Source: Erysipelotrichales bacterium
Lineage (GTDB): Bacteria; Bacillota_I; Bacilli_A; Erysipelotrichales; Erysipelotrichaceae
Length of the DNA stretch: 64,000 bases
Direction of reading: 5' to 3'
NCBI GenBank assembly: GCA_910576855.1
Contig: CAJTJP010000004.1
Coordinates: forward strand, 20,971-84,970
The position numbers were made by a program, and so were the translations under genes. Numbering within the stretch: the stretch's first letter is position 1; every line of letters begins with the position of its first letter. Shown one piece after another: positions 1 to 10,633 of the stretch. Under the pieces are notes generated by a model, which did not search any database, had not been told where the DNA came from, and saw nothing but the letters and a program-made list of their open reading frames with translations.

Positions 1-112
1 ATAATTAATAGTTATCCTTCATTGGATGCCGGGAAATTACTAATTTAATCAAGTCTCTTTACTATTGTACAATAATTAGATTCACTTCAACTATAAAGAT
101 ATTCTCGATACA

Positions 113-147
113 AAAAAAGACAATGCCGTCCATAAGCATTGCCTGAT
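113..147 (-). terminator. Terminator of purD-fhs
   Basis: On the minus strand an 8-bp stem (GGCAATGC with GCATTGTC, one wobble) is followed by seven T. It lies just after the fhs stop. Positions 1-112 show no gene. Confidence 0.85.
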
Positions 148-157
148 TGAAATTGAT

Positions 158-1828
158 TTAAAATAAGCCCTTGATATGTCCTGCTTCATCAATATCCATA
201 TTCAAGGCTGCCGGCTGCTTGGGAAGTCCCGGCATTGTCAGCACATTACCGGTCAACGCAACGATAAAGCCTGCGCCTAAAGAGGGACGAAGTTCTCTTA
301 CGGTAATCGTGAAATCCTTAGGAGCTCCGTACAGCTTATCCTGATCGCTTAATGAGGTCGGAGTCTTTGCCATACAGATCGGCATATGATCCCATCCCTG
401 TTTTTCATAAAGCGCGATTTGTGCCTGTGCCTCGTCACTGAATGCGACATCCTTTGCGCCGTAACAGGTTTGCGCAATCTTGGTGATTTTATCCTTGATT
501 GATTCATTGACATCATAAATAGGAGCGTAAGTATTCGGCTGTTCACAAAGCGCAACGACCTTTTGCGCTAAATCAAGCGCACCCTTTCCGCCCTTTGCCC
601 AAACCTGCGATAAGGACATTTCATGATGGTTTTCTTTACACCAATTCTGCAGTGCTTCTACCTCGGCCTGTGTATCGGTTGCGAATTCATTGATCGCTAC
701 GATATAAGGAAGTCCGAAGGCTTTGATCGTTTCAATATGCTTCGCAAGATTGGCACAGCCCGCAAGCATAGCCTCTGTATTTTCATTCTTCAGCTCCTCA
801 AACGCAACGCCGCCATGCTGCTTTAGGGCACGAATCGTAGCCACGATCACAACGGCATTCGGCTTCAGATTACCGAAACGGCATTTGATATCAAGAAATT
901 TTTCAGCACCCAAATCTGCGCCGAAGCCTGCCTCGGTAACGACATAATCGGCCAGCTTTAAGCAGGTCTTGGTTGCCATAACGGAGTTACAGCCATGCGC
1001 GATATTTGCGAACGGACCGCCGTGAACGATAACCGGGTTATGCTCCAGCGTTTGAACCAAATTCGGTTTGATTGCATCCTTCATGACCATTGCCAGTGCA
1101 CCTTCAATTTTTAAATCCCTGACATAAATCGGTTCTTGTTTGGTATTATACGCAATCAGCATATCTCCCAGACGCTTTTTCAGATCCATCAAAGAATCTG
1201 CCAAACAAAGCACTGCCATAACCTCAGAGGCAACAGTGATATTAAAGCCGTCCTTGCGCTCGGTACCGTTTGTTTTTGCGCCCTGTCCGATCGTAATGCT
1301 GCGTAAATTGCGGTCATTCATATCAAGACAGCGTTTCCATGTGATATTTTCAATATCGATATCTAATTCATTCCCTTGATGGATATGGTTATCGATACAT
1401 GCGGAAATCAAATTATTTGCGGTTGTGATTGCATGCATATCACCGGTAAAATGCAGATTCAAATCCTCCATCGGAACGACCTGTGCATAGCCGCCGCCCG
1501 CTGCGCCGCCCTTTAAGCCGAATACCGGGCCTAAGGAAGGTTCACGAAGCGCAATCATCGCTTTTTTGCCGATTTGGTTCAATCCGTCACCCAAGCCGAC
1601 AGTCGTTGTTGATTTTCCTTCACCGGCCTTTGTCGGATTGATTGCTGTTACCAAAATCAGCTTGCCATCCTTTTGATGCTGTCGCTCCTTCAGTACCTCT
1701 AAGGACAGCTTTGCCTTGTATTTTCCGTAATATTCAAGCTCTGCTTCGCTAATGCCGACCTTTTGTGCTACCTGTTGGATCGGCTGCATAACGCATTCCT
1801 GTGCAATCTCTAAATCTGTTTTTGCCAT
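158..1828 (-). CDS. fhs: Formate--tetrahydrofolate ligase
   Basis: Makes 10-formyl-THF from formate, THF and ATP in the cytoplasm; 10-formyl-THF feeds the formyl-transfer steps of purine synthesis (PurN and PurH, both encoded in this window). The 556-aa length is normal for the family. The ATP-binding loop [10 protein letters not shown] is at residues 65-74, and family stretches such as [19 protein letters not shown] follow. The start codon overlaps the purD stop (TAATG), so the two are translationally coupled in one operon. The family assignment is essentially certain. Confidence 0.98.
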   Translation of the reverse strand: MAKTDLEIAQECVMQPIQQVAQKVGISEAELEYYGKYKAKLSLEVLKERQHQKDGKLILVTAINPTKAGEGKSTTTVGLGDGLNQIGKKAMIALREPSLGPVFGLKGGAAGGGYAQVVPMEDLNLHFTGDMHAITTANNLISACIDNHIHQGNELDIDIENITWKRCLDMNDRNLRSITIGQGAKTNGTERKDGFNITVASEVMAVLCLADSLMDLKKRLGDMLIAYNTKQEPIYVRDLKIEGALAMVMKDAIKPNLVQTLEHNPVIVHGGPFANIAHGCNSVMATKTCLKLADYVVTEAGFGADLGAEKFLDIKCRFGNLKPNAVVIVATIRALKQHGGVAFEELKNENTEAMLAGCANLAKHIETIKAFGLPYIVAINEFATDTQAEVEALQNWCKENHHEMSLSQVWAKGGKGALDLAQKVVALCEQPNTYAPIYDVNESIKDKITKIAQTCYGAKDVAFSDEAQAQIALYEKQGWDHMPICMAKTPTSLSDQDKLYGAPKDFTITVRELRPSLGAGFIVALTGNVLTMPGLPKQPAALNMDIDEAGHIKGLF

Positions 1829-3072
1829 TATTTGTCCTCCTGCATATCTTTTTTCCCGATATCGTGACGATAGAATAACGCATCACATTGTATGTTGGCA
1901 ACATCCTGATAAGCAAGCCTGTAGGCTTCTTCCAGTGTGTCTGCTTTGGCGCTGACTAATAGCACACGTCCGCCGTCAGTTACGATTTCACCGTCTTTTT
2001 CAGCAGTGCCCATATGGAAAACTAGGCCGCTGCATGTATCCAAGCCTTGAATCAATGCTCCCTTGGTGGAAGAAGCGGGATAGCCTTCGGATGCCATTAC
2101 GACACCGAGCGTTACTTGTTTGTCCCATGTAAGCTCACATTTTTTATGATTCATAACGCTTTCGATCACATCGATAAAATCACTCTGCAGGCGCGGCAAT
2201 ACTACCTCTGCCTCAGGATCGCCCAAGCGTGCATTGAACTCTATTGTTTTCACACCCTGCTCTGTCAGCATCAGACCGCCGTACAGGAAGCCGGTAAACG
2301 GATGTCCTTCCTTTACCATGGCCGCCGCCATCGGTTCCATAACCTTTGTCATTGCTTCCGCTATGATTTCATCAGTGATTTTACGTACCGGAGAATATAC
2401 ACCCATGCCGCCGGTGTTCGGGCCCTTGTCACCGTCATATGCACATTTATGATCCTGCGCAATCTGCATCGGTACTACGGTTTCATCGCTGACGAAACAA
2501 ATCAAGGAGAATTCAAAACCGACCAAGCATTCCTCAATAACGACCTTGTTGTCCTTCACCGCGAAGGCTGCCTGTAATGCCGCAAGTGCCTCTTCCGGCG
2601 TGTATGCGACAACAACGCCCTTGCCTGCCTTTAAGCCGTCCTCTTTAATTACGATCGGAACGCCTTGTTTATTTACATAATCACAGGCTTCCTCATAATT
2701 GTCAAAAGTCTGATAAGCAGCAGTCGGAATATCGTATTTCATCATGATCTGCTTCGCAAAATCCTTGCTGGATTCAATCTGCGCCGCATCCTTGCTCGGC
2801 CCGAATATTTTTAGGCCTGCCTCCTGAAACACATCGACGATTCCCAAAGCCAAGGTAGCCTCAGGTCCGACAATCGTCAAATCGATTGCTTCATCCTTTG
2901 CGAATTTCAATAATCCGCTAACATCACTGTCCGCAATTTTAACACATTCGGCCAATGCCGCCATACCCGGATTACCCGGTGCTGCATAAATTTTTGATAC
3001 TCGCTTACTGCGGCTTACCGCATGCACGATCGCATGCTCACGACCGCCCTTTCCAATCACAAGAACCTTCAT
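1828..3072 (-). CDS. purD: Phosphoribosylamine--glycine ligase (GAR synthetase)
   Basis: Second step of purine synthesis: joins glycine to phosphoribosylamine using ATP. The protein is 414 aa, with the N-terminal GKGGREHA motif (residues 8-15), an ATP-grasp core (KADGLAAGKGV-like stretch, seen as [11 protein letters not shown]) and the [11 protein letters not shown] metal/ATP-binding motif near residue 290. The start has an AGGAGG site. It is first gene of purD-fhs, about 51 kb away from the purE-H operon in this window, so purine genes are split into two transcription units. Nothing odd in the reading frame. Confidence 0.98.
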   Translation of the reverse strand: MKVLVIGKGGREHAIVHAVSRSKRVSKIYAAPGNPGMAALAECVKIADSDVSGLLKFAKDEAIDLTIVGPEATLALGIVDVFQEAGLKIFGPSKDAAQIESSKDFAKQIMMKYDIPTAAYQTFDNYEEACDYVNKQGVPIVIKEDGLKAGKGVVVAYTPEEALAALQAAFAVKDNKVVIEECLVGFEFSLICFVSDETVVPMQIAQDHKCAYDGDKGPNTGGMGVYSPVRKITDEIIAEAMTKVMEPMAAAMVKEGHPFTGFLYGGLMLTEQGVKTIEFNARLGDPEAEVVLPRLQSDFIDVIESVMNHKKCELTWDKQVTLGVVMASEGYPASSTKGALIQGLDTCSGLVFHMGTAEKDGEIVTDGGRVLLVSAKADTLEEAYRLAYQDVANIQCDALFYRHDIGKKDMQEDK

Positions 3073-3149
3073 ATTTTTCCTCCTGTATATCGCTGCTTAT
3101 TTTCAAGCGACTGTTTTTAACACTGTTTTTTTTCTATGTACTACCGTAT

Positions 3150-3178
3150 ATTTTACTTTATTTTTGCCTTCTTTACAA
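3150..3178 (-). promoter_or_regulatory. Sigma-A promoter of purD-fhs
   Basis: On the minus strand TTGTAA, 17 nt, TAAAAT. It sits about 80 nt upstream of purD, after the terminator of the preceding gene. Confidence 0.6.
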
Positions 3179-3267
3179 TAAGCAGTGAGGCCATTTTACG
3201 ATAATTCACACCCGTATAAGGGGGAGTATGCGATATGGTGCATTACTTCAGTTTTACATCTTGCACA

Positions 3268-3305
3268 AGAAAAGGACAGCCCTTTTTGTATCGGGTACCG
3301 TCCTT
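3268..3305 (-). terminator. Terminator of the CapD-like gene
   Basis: On the minus strand AAGGAC pairs with GTCCTT, with an inner CCC/GGG pairing, followed by TTTTCTT. Together with the purD promoter it accounts for the 320-bp gap 3073-3392. Confidence 0.7.
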
Positions 3306-3392
3306 CCTTAATTATGTATCGTTTTAAGCTTTTCAACATCTTTTTTTGCGAAGCATTTACGATCGCCGATTTATCGCTCATTGGTCAATGAC

Positions 3393-5291
3393 TCAGTGCG
3401 TACTCGCAACCGATTGCTTATCACTGCTGATCAGCTCAAGCATCAGCGAACGATATTCAGCTCTTGCGCATTCTTCCTTTAATGCAGCACTTAAGCGCTC
3501 CAGCTTTTTCTCTAATTCTGCCTTTTCAATTCCCATAACATTATTTCTGAATATCAAATCATTTTTTGTCTTTGTTCTTGTTTCACCGCTCAGATGCAGC
3601 TCCTCATACATCTTTTCACCCGGCCGCAGTCCGATTTCAATGATATCGATATCCTCATACGGCTTATAGCCCGATAAGCGTATCATCTTTTCCGCCAAAT
3701 CAAGAATTTTAACCGGCTCGCCCATATCCAAGACAAAGATTTCTCCCTTATCTGCATAATAGCCGGCCTGTAATACAAGCTGTGCCGCCTCAGGAATCGT
3801 CATAAAATAACGAACGATATTCTTATCGGTGATCGTTACCGGCCCGCCCTCCGCAATCTGCTGCTTAAAGATCGGAATTACCGAGCCGTTAGATCCGAGT
3901 ACATTTCCAAAGCGCACCGCCGCCATTTTAGTAACGCCGTTATCGCCGTTTGCCTGCAGCAGCATCTCGGTCATACGCTTTGTCGCTCCCATAACATTGG
4001 TTGGATTGACTGCCTTATCCGTACTGATCATAATAAAGCGAGAAACCTTGTTTTTAATACAAGCCTGAATCACATTATTTGTCCCAAACACATTGTTTTT
4101 GATTGCCTCTTGCGGGCGTGTTTCCATTAACGGCACATGCTTATGTGCTGCCGCATGAAATACGACCTCCGGCTGATATTGCTTAAACACCTGATTCATG
4201 GCCGCATAATCGCGTATCGATACGATCAAGGATAATATCTCAATCTCTTTGCTCATTACATCGTGCACCTTATTGCGATTAAATTCCTGCTCCAGCATAT
4301 ACAAGGAATTCTCATTGATATCGATCATCACCAGCTGCTTCGGCTTAAAGCGAACGATCTGTCGACACAATTCAGAGCCGATCGAGCCGCCGGCTCCCGT
4401 AACCGCAATAACACGATTACCGATATAGGAACCGATTTCCTCTTGCTGCAGCTTGATTTCTCCTCGTCCCAATAAATCCTCGATTGATATATCCGCAATC
4501 GGATGCTTGACGGAAGTTCCTTCATCCTCTAGCAGCGTATCTGCTTCCTTCATTATCTTTGTTTTCAGCTTTAAGGATTGACAAATATCATTGATCCGAC
4601 GAATCTCCGCCTTTGTCGCACTCGGTATCGCAATATATGCAGTATTGATTTGATATTTTGTTACAAGCTCCGGTAAATCGTAAGTACTGCCCAATACCCG
4701 CTGTCCGTTGATCACCTTATTGACTCGCTTATCGTCCGCAAAACCAACGACATTCACATTCATTTTCTCATTTTGTGCAATTTCTTTTGATAAGATATAG
4801 CCGCCGTCTCCGGCTCCGACAATGATTACATTTTCCTTCGGCCCCTCATTGCTCATCTTTGCTGTATACTTTCTCAGCAGACGATATACCAAGCGCACAT
4901 TGAACATCAACAGTATCGTCAACAGTCCCGCAATAAAAATCACACTGATATAAAAACCGTTCAATGAAGAAAACAGCACTGCCAACGTCAGCACCAGGCT
5001 TGCACAAAAAACCGACAGTCCAATCCTGAAGGCTTCTACAAGACCGATATATTTCCATAGGCTTTTATGAATGCGAAATATGAGAAAGCTCAGTGTATAG
5101 ACAATCAAAACCACAATCAGCACAACTGCGATACTGAGTGCATCAATTGTTCCCAAGCGATATAAATTAAAATCAACCTTAGAAAAATAGGCTAAAAAGA
5201 ATGAAACTAAAACAATACTTAAATCTATGGTACAAAGTATACCCTCACGACATTTCTTATAAATAGGATTAGCGAAAAACGCATCCAGCAT
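3393..5291 (-). CDS. Membrane-bound CapD/WbpM-type nucleotide-sugar 4,6-dehydratase/epimerase
   Basis: Likely modifies a UDP-HexNAc sugar for capsule, teichoic acid or glycan synthesis at the membrane. The start at 5291 is chosen because GGGAG lies 8 nt upstream; an earlier in-frame start at 5363 has no such site. This gives 632 aa. Four hydrophobic segments lie in residues 20-135. A first Rossmann motif (IIVGAGDGG, 156-164) begins the CoA-binding-like domain, and TGAGGSIGSE (298-307) opens the SDR catalytic domain, with the STDKAVNPTNVMGATKR region further on. The family (CapD/FlaA1/WbpM) is clear; the exact substrate is not. No neighbouring polysaccharide genes are visible, so it appears monocistronic. 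Confidence 0.9.
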   Translation of the reverse strand: MLDAFFANPIYKKCREGILCTIDLSIVLVSFFLAYFSKVDFNLYRLGTIDALSIAVVLIVVLIVYTLSFLIFRIHKSLWKYIGLVEAFRIGLSVFCASLVLTLAVLFSSLNGFYISVIFIAGLLTILLMFNVRLVYRLLRKYTAKMSNEGPKENVIIVGAGDGGYILSKEIAQNEKMNVNVVGFADDKRVNKVINGQRVLGSTYDLPELVTKYQINTAYIAIPSATKAEIRRINDICQSLKLKTKIMKEADTLLEDEGTSVKHPIADISIEDLLGRGEIKLQQEEIGSYIGNRVIAVTGAGGSIGSELCRQIVRFKPKQLVMIDINENSLYMLEQEFNRNKVHDVMSKEIEILSLIVSIRDYAAMNQVFKQYQPEVVFHAAAHKHVPLMETRPQEAIKNNVFGTNNVIQACIKNKVSRFIMISTDKAVNPTNVMGATKRMTEMLLQANGDNGVTKMAAVRFGNVLGSNGSVIPIFKQQIAEGGPVTITDKNIVRYFMTIPEAAQLVLQAGYYADKGEIFVLDMGEPVKILDLAEKMIRLSGYKPYEDIDIIEIGLRPGEKMYEELHLSGETRTKTKNDLIFRNNVMGIEKAELEKKLERLSAALKEECARAEYRSLMLELISSDKQSVASTH

Positions 5292-5656
5292 ACACTCACT
5301 CCCTTTAATATATAAAGCAATTCCTCTGATATAAACAATCAATGTTTGAGACAGCGTAATCAATCACGATCTGTCTCGCTTTCTTTTCTTACACACGCAT
5401 TTATATAAAATTCTTATTTCCCAATACATTCATAGCTTATGTAAGCTATCCGTTATAACTATAATACTTTAGCCGCTAAATTGCAATATAAATAAGCCTG
5501 TAAATCCTGTAAATGCCTTTATTACTCGAATATTTAACAATTATGTAACGCTTGAGAAATTGTTTCTGGCGAATGCTTCTTATAAACAATCACTTTGACT
5601 TAAGGTTATCTTCTCAAGCTATCGACTTTGTGCAGTTTTAGTTTTTCTTAATAAGT
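5292..5656. other. Gene-free stretch
   Basis: AT-rich spacer between the rpmE terminator and the CapD-like gene. It should contain the minus-strand promoter of the latter, but I do not see a convincing one. No coding potential or repeats seen. Confidence 0.4.
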
Positions 5657-5690
5657 GTAAAAGAAAAGCATCCTGTTGCCAAGATGCCTT
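5657..5690 (-). terminator. Terminator of rpmE
   Basis: On the minus strand GGCATC/GATGC stem followed by TTTTCTTTT, immediately after the rpmE stop codon. Confidence 0.85.
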
Positions 5691-5693
5691 TGC

Positions 5694-5900
5694 TTATTTG
5701 CCCATTCCGTATTTCTTGTTAAACTTCTCGATTCTACCCTGAGCAGCAGCGAAACGCTGACGTCCGGTATAGAAAGGATGACAGTTTGAACAAGTATCCA
5801 CACGCAATTCGGTTGATGTAGAGCCTGTTTCAAATTCATGACCACAGGAAGTACATTTTACCATAATACGGTGATATTCAGGATGAATACCTTTTTTCAT
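5694..5900 (-). CDS. rpmE: 50S ribosomal protein L31 (zinc-binding type)
   Basis: Component of the large ribosomal subunit. The 68-aa protein begins MKKGIHPEY and contains two CxxC pairs (Cys16/Cys19 and Cys37/Cys40) that bind zinc, so this is the Zn-containing A-type L31 rather than the Cys-less alternative. The conserved HPFYTGRQ block follows the second pair. It is monocistronic, with its own terminator. Confidence 0.97.
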   Translation of the reverse strand: MKKGIHPEYHRIMVKCTSCGHEFETGSTSTELRVDTCSNCHPFYTGRQRFAAAQGRIEKFNKKYGMGK

Positions 5901-6310
5901 ATTTTTCGTCTCCTTCCGCCTTAGATTTCATGTGAATCTAAAGTAAGTGCTTAAGTATTATAGCATATGTTTTATTATTCGCAAAGGGAAATTTTATTTT
6001 TTTAATCGGAAATTGATGACCGGGGTGTATGTCGGTTTTTTTGATTGAACGCTGTATGTCAGAACACGATCAAAACATAAGTTTTATTCCCACTCAAAAA
6101 CAATTTCTTTATCGTGAACACATCAGTTCACATTTGATATAAGGTTTGGGCTTCATTATATGTATTATATCGTTTAATCCCGAAGATATTTGCTCATGTT
6201 ATCAGCGTGGTATCTAACCAAAACGTGAATGATACCATTCTGATAACAAATAATCTAATAATAATTTTAATCTTTTCACATTATTAATTCCGTTCTTTAA
6301 GTTTGCTTTT
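5901..6310. other. Gene-free stretch of about 410 bp
   Basis: No supported gene. The right end of rpmE's upstream region presumably holds its promoter. A weak plus-strand hairpin followed by seven T occurs near 6018-6043, but no plus-strand gene precedes it. Confidence 0.4.
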
Positions 6311-7543
6311 TTAAAACTTTTCACAATTCTTCATAAAATCAATTATATTAATATGCTTAATACCATTACGTTTTTGTAACAAGTAATCAGTTGTAGCAAC
6401 ATACTTTGGATAATTATCTTTGATTAGCTCTAACGATTTATATTCTCTGTCTTCTGTCTCTTTGCTTGCTAAAATTGTATATGCCACTTGTACATAAGAA
6501 TAATTTAAGTCATGATCCCGTAATATAAAATCACATTCTAATTTACCGATTCTTCCGATACTCACCGTATAATCATGACTTCTTGCATAAATATAAACGA
6601 CATTTTCTAAACTAGGTCCATAATTCATTTGATTATCTGCATTTAGTGCATAGCAGAAACTTAAATCGGCCAGATAATACTTCTTTTCACCTTTCATAGA
6701 TTTCTTGGATTTCATATCATATCTGGAACAGTCGTAAATAATCTTTGCATCCAATAAAGCCTGAATATATTTAATTACTGTCGGCTTAGTTATTTTATTA
6801 CCGTTTTTTCTTAATGAATCTACAATATTATTAATACTTATCGGAGAAGCATAATTGTTTATAACAAAGTTTTTAACTACTTCAAAAGCATCTCTATCTT
6901 TAACTTTAATTCTTCTTCTAATGTCCTTCTCAAAGATTTCTTTGATTACATTTTGAGCATATGTTCTTCTATCTGCCACACTGTCAAATTGAATAGAACG
7001 CGGAAATCCACCATCTATAATATAAGAACTTAATTCCTCTAAAGGATTAGAACTGATTGTTTTTTTATAGAATAATTTCATTGATTCATATTCTTCAAAA
7101 TTAAGTGTATAAATCTCGAATTCAATATAACGTCCTGTTAATTTAGTTACTAATTCACCACTTAATAAATATGAATTTGATCCGGTCACAAAGATAGAAT
7201 AATCGTCTTCTGATCTAAATCCATTTAATACTTCTTCAAATCCGTCTACATTTTGAACCTCATCAATAAATAGGTATTTTGTACCTTTGATTTTCATTGT
7301 TTTTTCTTCAATCAAAGCATCCAATTGATCTGTGCTTTTAAGGTTTCTATATCCACGTTTATCTAAATCAATATAGATAATATTATCTTCAGAAACACCT
7401 CTGTCAACTAATTCTTCAGCAATTGTTAACATTAATGATGATTTACCGCATCTGCGAACCCCGGTAATGACTTTGATAAGATCAGTCGCATCATAAAAGC
7501 CACGAATCTTCTTTAAATAATTTTCTCTTTTGAAAAGTTTCAT
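6311..7543 (-). CDS. AAA-family ATPase with DUF4143 domain
   Basis: Predicted cytoplasmic ATPase of the AAA_14/DUF4143 type common in gut anaerobes; the cellular role of the family is unknown. The start at 7543 is preferred (GGTGAT site 4 nt upstream) over an in-frame start at 7633 that adds 30 unlikely residues; product 410 aa. Walker A is GVRRCGKSSL (28-37); Walker B is YLFIDEVQNV near residue 95. The C-terminal part has the DUF4143 nuclease-fold look (LECDFIL, YVQVAY). The gene is clearly more AT-rich than its neighbours and stands alone between long gene-free stretches, which suggests horizontal acquisition. Confidence 0.85.
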   Translation of the reverse strand: MKLFKRENYLKKIRGFYDATDLIKVITGVRRCGKSSLMLTIAEELVDRGVSEDNIIYIDLDKRGYRNLKSTDQLDALIEEKTMKIKGTKYLFIDEVQNVDGFEEVLNGFRSEDDYSIFVTGSNSYLLSGELVTKLTGRYIEFEIYTLNFEEYESMKLFYKKTISSNPLEELSSYIIDGGFPRSIQFDSVADRRTYAQNVIKEIFEKDIRRRIKVKDRDAFEVVKNFVINNYASPISINNIVDSLRKNGNKITKPTVIKYIQALLDAKIIYDCSRYDMKSKKSMKGEKKYYLADLSFCYALNADNQMNYGPSLENVVYIYARSHDYTVSIGRIGKLECDFILRDHDLNYSYVQVAYTILASKETEDREYKSLELIKDNYPKYVATTDYLLQKRNGIKHINIIDFMKNCEKF

Positions 7544-7728
7544 ATTTATCACCATACATATTTTACTACGATAACAAAGATATATGCAAGTTATCAATAC
7601 CATTTTTTCAATTTTATCTTTTTTGGTATTCATAAAAGCAGTTTAACCATCTATTTATAAAGTAACTTAGTATAGAATGCACTTTATTAATTTGATAACA
7701 GTCATCCTTCATATTATATAGCAAAATG

Positions 7729-7763
7729 TTGACCAAAATTTAAAAATATACATTTTTGGTCAA
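7729..7763. repeat. 10-bp perfect inverted repeat
   Basis: TTGACCAAAA at 7729-7738 and its exact complement at 7754-7763, in the AT-rich gap upstream of the AAA/DUF4143 gene. It could be an operator or a relic of a mobile end. Apart from this and the padR terminator I see nothing in 7544-7986. Confidence 0.6.
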
Positions 7764-7913
7764 TAGAATTATCACATATTATAAATTCATTATATGGTCA
7801 CTTCATTTTTGTATAATGCATATAAATAAGCATAAACAATATACGAAACAGAAAAAATTGCTATGAAGCCGTTAACAACAAATATAATTTTGGGCTGTTT
7901 CCACTCTATAATA

Positions 7914-7951
7914 CAAAAAAGCAGTATGCCCTCAACACGGAACACATACCG
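7914..7951 (-). terminator. Terminator of padR-like gene
   Basis: On the minus strand GCGGTATG pairs with CATACTGC (one G-T wobble) followed by TTTTTT. Confidence 0.8.
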
Positions 7952-7986
7952 CAACCCTATCCATGCTTCTTACAACCAATAAAGCC

Positions 7987-8544
7987 CTACTCGTCAATCT
8001 TCGCCTTCAGCTTTTCAATACACCAGTTAGCCCATTTGATTTCATTCTTATAATACATTAAGCCATAGGTGATCGTCATACCCCAATAGAACGCTCCCTC
8101 ATTTGTTTGGAATTCCTCCTCATACGCAGAAATATTATGCGTATCCTCATTCATTGATTCAATGATTGCTTCACACTCTGTGATATATTTCTCCAACAAA
8201 CGCATCGTAGCGCCCAGATCGATATTGCCTGAAAAGAAAATCTTGATCAACAGCGGATTTTTATACTTCATGATTTCGGTGATATCCGCATCACCCAACC
8301 AACGTGTCAGCTCAATTCTGCCTTCATCGGTAATTGAAAAAACCTTTTTATTCGGCTTTCCGCTTTGTACCTCAACTCTGCTTTCGACCCATTTATTTTT
8401 GGCAATCACATTCAGCTCCTTATAGACCTGTGAAGTCTGTGCGTGCCAAAAGAACGCAATCGGCTTTTGAAGCCAACGATCGATATCGTATCCTGTCATA
8501 TCATGATAATTTAAAATCCCTAGTATCGCATGTTTTAACGGCAT
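7987..8544 (-). CDS. PadR-family transcriptional regulator
   Basis: Winged-helix DNA-binding protein of 185 aa. The N-terminal PadR domain (residues 1-80: HAILGILNYHDMTGYDI, FWHAQTSQVYKEL, then the wing) is followed by a C-terminal Vir-type dimerisation helix bundle (residues 90-180). PadR proteins usually repress themselves and an adjacent efflux or stress gene in response to aromatic or cationic compounds. Here no partner gene is adjacent, so self-control and a distant target are inferred. A dyad overlapping its predicted -10 box supports autoregulation. Confidence 0.9.
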   Translation of the reverse strand: MPLKHAILGILNYHDMTGYDIDRWLQKPIAFFWHAQTSQVYKELNVIAKNKWVESRVEVQSGKPNKKVFSITDEGRIELTRWLGDADITEIMKYKNPLLIKIFFSGNIDLGATMRLLEKYITECEAIIESMNEDTHNISAYEEEFQTNEGAFYWGMTITYGLMYYKNEIKWANWCIEKLKAKIDE

Positions 8545-8666
8545 TGTTTCATCTCCTCCTCAATGTATCCTTTATCTGCTTGAACCTTGTCAACGATGTT
8601 GAATGTACTGCATTACAGCTTCGCATATACGCTGATAGGCAATTCAAGATCAAGACTGTAAGCTTT

Positions 8667-8707
8667 TATTCTATGAATAGAATACTATAAAATATGAACT
8701 TTGACAA
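8667..8707 (-). promoter_or_regulatory. Promoter and candidate autoregulatory operator of padR-like gene
   Basis: On the minus strand TTGTCA (8702-8707), 17 nt, TATTCT (8679-8684). A perfect dyad TATTCTAT-GA-ATAGAATA (8667-8684) overlaps the -10 box, as expected of an autorepressor. The rest of 8545-8958 has no gene. Confidence 0.55.
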
Positions 8708-8958
8708 GGGCAGGAGTTAAAATCCTTTTATAAAACGCCGCTTCCGACCCTTCCTGTTTGATTATTCCATCCTTTTCCTTGCTTTGTCTGCGACTGTAGG
8801 CCTGTCGTTATAATCACTTAATCACTCAATCGATCAATGATTTCGTTACCCTTTTACCAAACGCATGAAGTTAATTATATAAGAAAGAAATTATAAAAAT
8901 TATCAATGATAGGTTTCATTCAACCGCATTTTCATGTAAAATAGATACAGAGGTAAAT

Positions 8959-10581
8959 ATGGCACAGAAAACAAGATCGACAAGAAAAAAGAAACCAAAT
9001 TATTCCAAACGGGCAAAGCGACTGCAACGAGAGCTGTTGTATTCCTTTTTTCTGTTGATGGCTGTAATCATATTATTGGCGCAATTTCATTCGGCGCCGG
9101 CACATTATCGACTTGTCGTATTTCAAGAGGACGGAGAAACGGATACCGTTCAATATTACACAAGCTTTAAAACAGCACAGCGGGAGATGAACAAGCTGAT
9201 CGAGCGCGGTGAGTTTAATCCTGCGGTATTAGATGAACAGGACAATATAATCGCAATCAAATACGGAATTGTGAATTTTCGAACGAAAACATGCGGCGAA
9301 AACACTTCATTTAAAAATGATTATAACGGAAGAAAGGGCTATACCAACGGCTGTTACGGCGCAGACGGTGCCTATCTGGAAACCGATGATAAGGGCAAAC
9401 AGGTCAAATTTAAACAAAGCGGTGTTGTCGGATGGGTAAATCGCAGTGATGTTGAAATCTACAATTATTTCGATCAAAGTAAAGTAAAATCTGTCAATCA
9501 CTATACCTTGGAACAGAAAAGCTTGGTTCATCATATATCGACGAATCTGAAAAAGAACAGCTATGCATCAGCGATAGATATCGGAGAGCCGAGCGCAAAA
9601 TTTAAGGAAAAGATGTATTACAGCTATGACGGAAATTACTTCTATCGCTCCTATACACAGATGATTGATGATTATCGAAGCGGTACATATGAAAACAGTG
9701 AGAATGATAAGGAGCCGTATTTCAACTATTATCAATATTTATCTCATCGAGCGAAAACCTCTTATGTATCTAAGGATATCAATGCTTATATCAGCCAAAC
9801 GCTCGGCTTTTCGGCCAAGCCGTCAAGCTATCCCTGCGCACAAAATGAAAGTCAGCTTTTTAACGAGGGGTATTCCTTTATTGAGGCACAGAACACTTAC
9901 GGGGTAAATGCGATGATGATGCTTTCACTGGCAATCAATGAAAGCGGCTTTGGGAAAAGTCAAATTGCGATTGAAAAAAATAATTTATTCGGACATGCGG
10001 CCTATGACAATGCGCCTAATGCGAGTGCAAACGGTTATAAGGACATTGCGGCGGGAATTGCGACACATGCGTCAATATTTTTGAATCAAGGCTATTTGAA
10101 TCCGTGCGACCAAAGCGATCCTAACGAGACAGGAAGTCCGTCTGGCTGCTTCAATCAATCGGGCAATCGTTATTTAGGCGGTTATTTCGGAGATAAGGGC
10201 AGCGGTATGAATGTGAAATATGCTTCCGATCCTTATTGGGGGGAAAAGGCCGCGCTGTATTATCGCACGATGGATGAATTACTGGGTGAAAAGGATAAAA
10301 CAAGATATACGATAAAGGTGCTTTCCGATCAACCGGAAACACCTTGCTACGCACAGCCGGATACCGGCAGTAAGACACTGTTTTATACACCGCCGAGTGA
10401 GCATTATGCCGTTGTTGTACTTGGTGAGGTCAGCGGTGAGGAAGTAGACGGCAACAATTTGTGGTATAAAATTCAAAGCGACGCTGTTTTAACAAATGCA
10501 CGAAATGCTGTTGTTACCGCACCGAAGAATTATAATCACAACAGTGATATCATTTATCTGCCTGCGGCTTATTTTAAATAA
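8959..10581 (+). CDS. Membrane-anchored glucosaminidase (GH73-like) with SH3-like tail
   Basis: Predicted cell-wall hydrolase acting outside the membrane on peptidoglycan. The 540-aa protein starts with a basic segment and one signal-anchor helix (residues 27-42). A long N-terminal region with no recognised fold follows, then the glucosaminidase core around residues 310-430. That core has the catalytic-type Glu in AINESGFGKS (about residue 329), followed by KNNLFG and IAAGIATHASIF. Residues 450-540 resemble a bacterial SH3 domain. GAGGT precedes the ATG by 5 nt. It is a single-gene unit. Confidence 0.85.
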   Translation: MAQKTRSTRKKKPNYSKRAKRLQRELLYSFFLLMAVIILLAQFHSAPAHYRLVVFQEDGETDTVQYYTSFKTAQREMNKLIERGEFNPAVLDEQDNIIAIKYGIVNFRTKTCGENTSFKNDYNGRKGYTNGCYGADGAYLETDDKGKQVKFKQSGVVGWVNRSDVEIYNYFDQSKVKSVNHYTLEQKSLVHHISTNLKKNSYASAIDIGEPSAKFKEKMYYSYDGNYFYRSYTQMIDDYRSGTYENSENDKEPYFNYYQYLSHRAKTSYVSKDINAYISQTLGFSAKPSSYPCAQNESQLFNEGYSFIEAQNTYGVNAMMMLSLAINESGFGKSQIAIEKNNLFGHAAYDNAPNASANGYKDIAAGIATHASIFLNQGYLNPCDQSDPNETGSPSGCFNQSGNRYLGGYFGDKGSGMNVKYASDPYWGEKAALYYRTMDELLGEKDKTRYTIKVLSDQPETPCYAQPDTGSKTLFYTPPSEHYAVVVLGEVSGEEVDGNNLWYKIQSDAVLTNARNAVVTAPKNYNHNSDIIYLPAAYFK

Positions 10582-10633
10582 GGTTTAATGATAGCTCTTT
10601 TATATCCTTTACCATGCTTCATTGTAATATAAT

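Noticed and set aside
3196-3381. 61-aa reading frame with a CxxC, downstream of the CapD-like gene
   Set aside because: It has no ribosome site and contains the intrinsic terminator at 3268-3305.
6016-6043. Plus-strand terminator-like hairpin
   Set aside because: Only a 4-5 bp stem and no plus-strand gene ahead of it.
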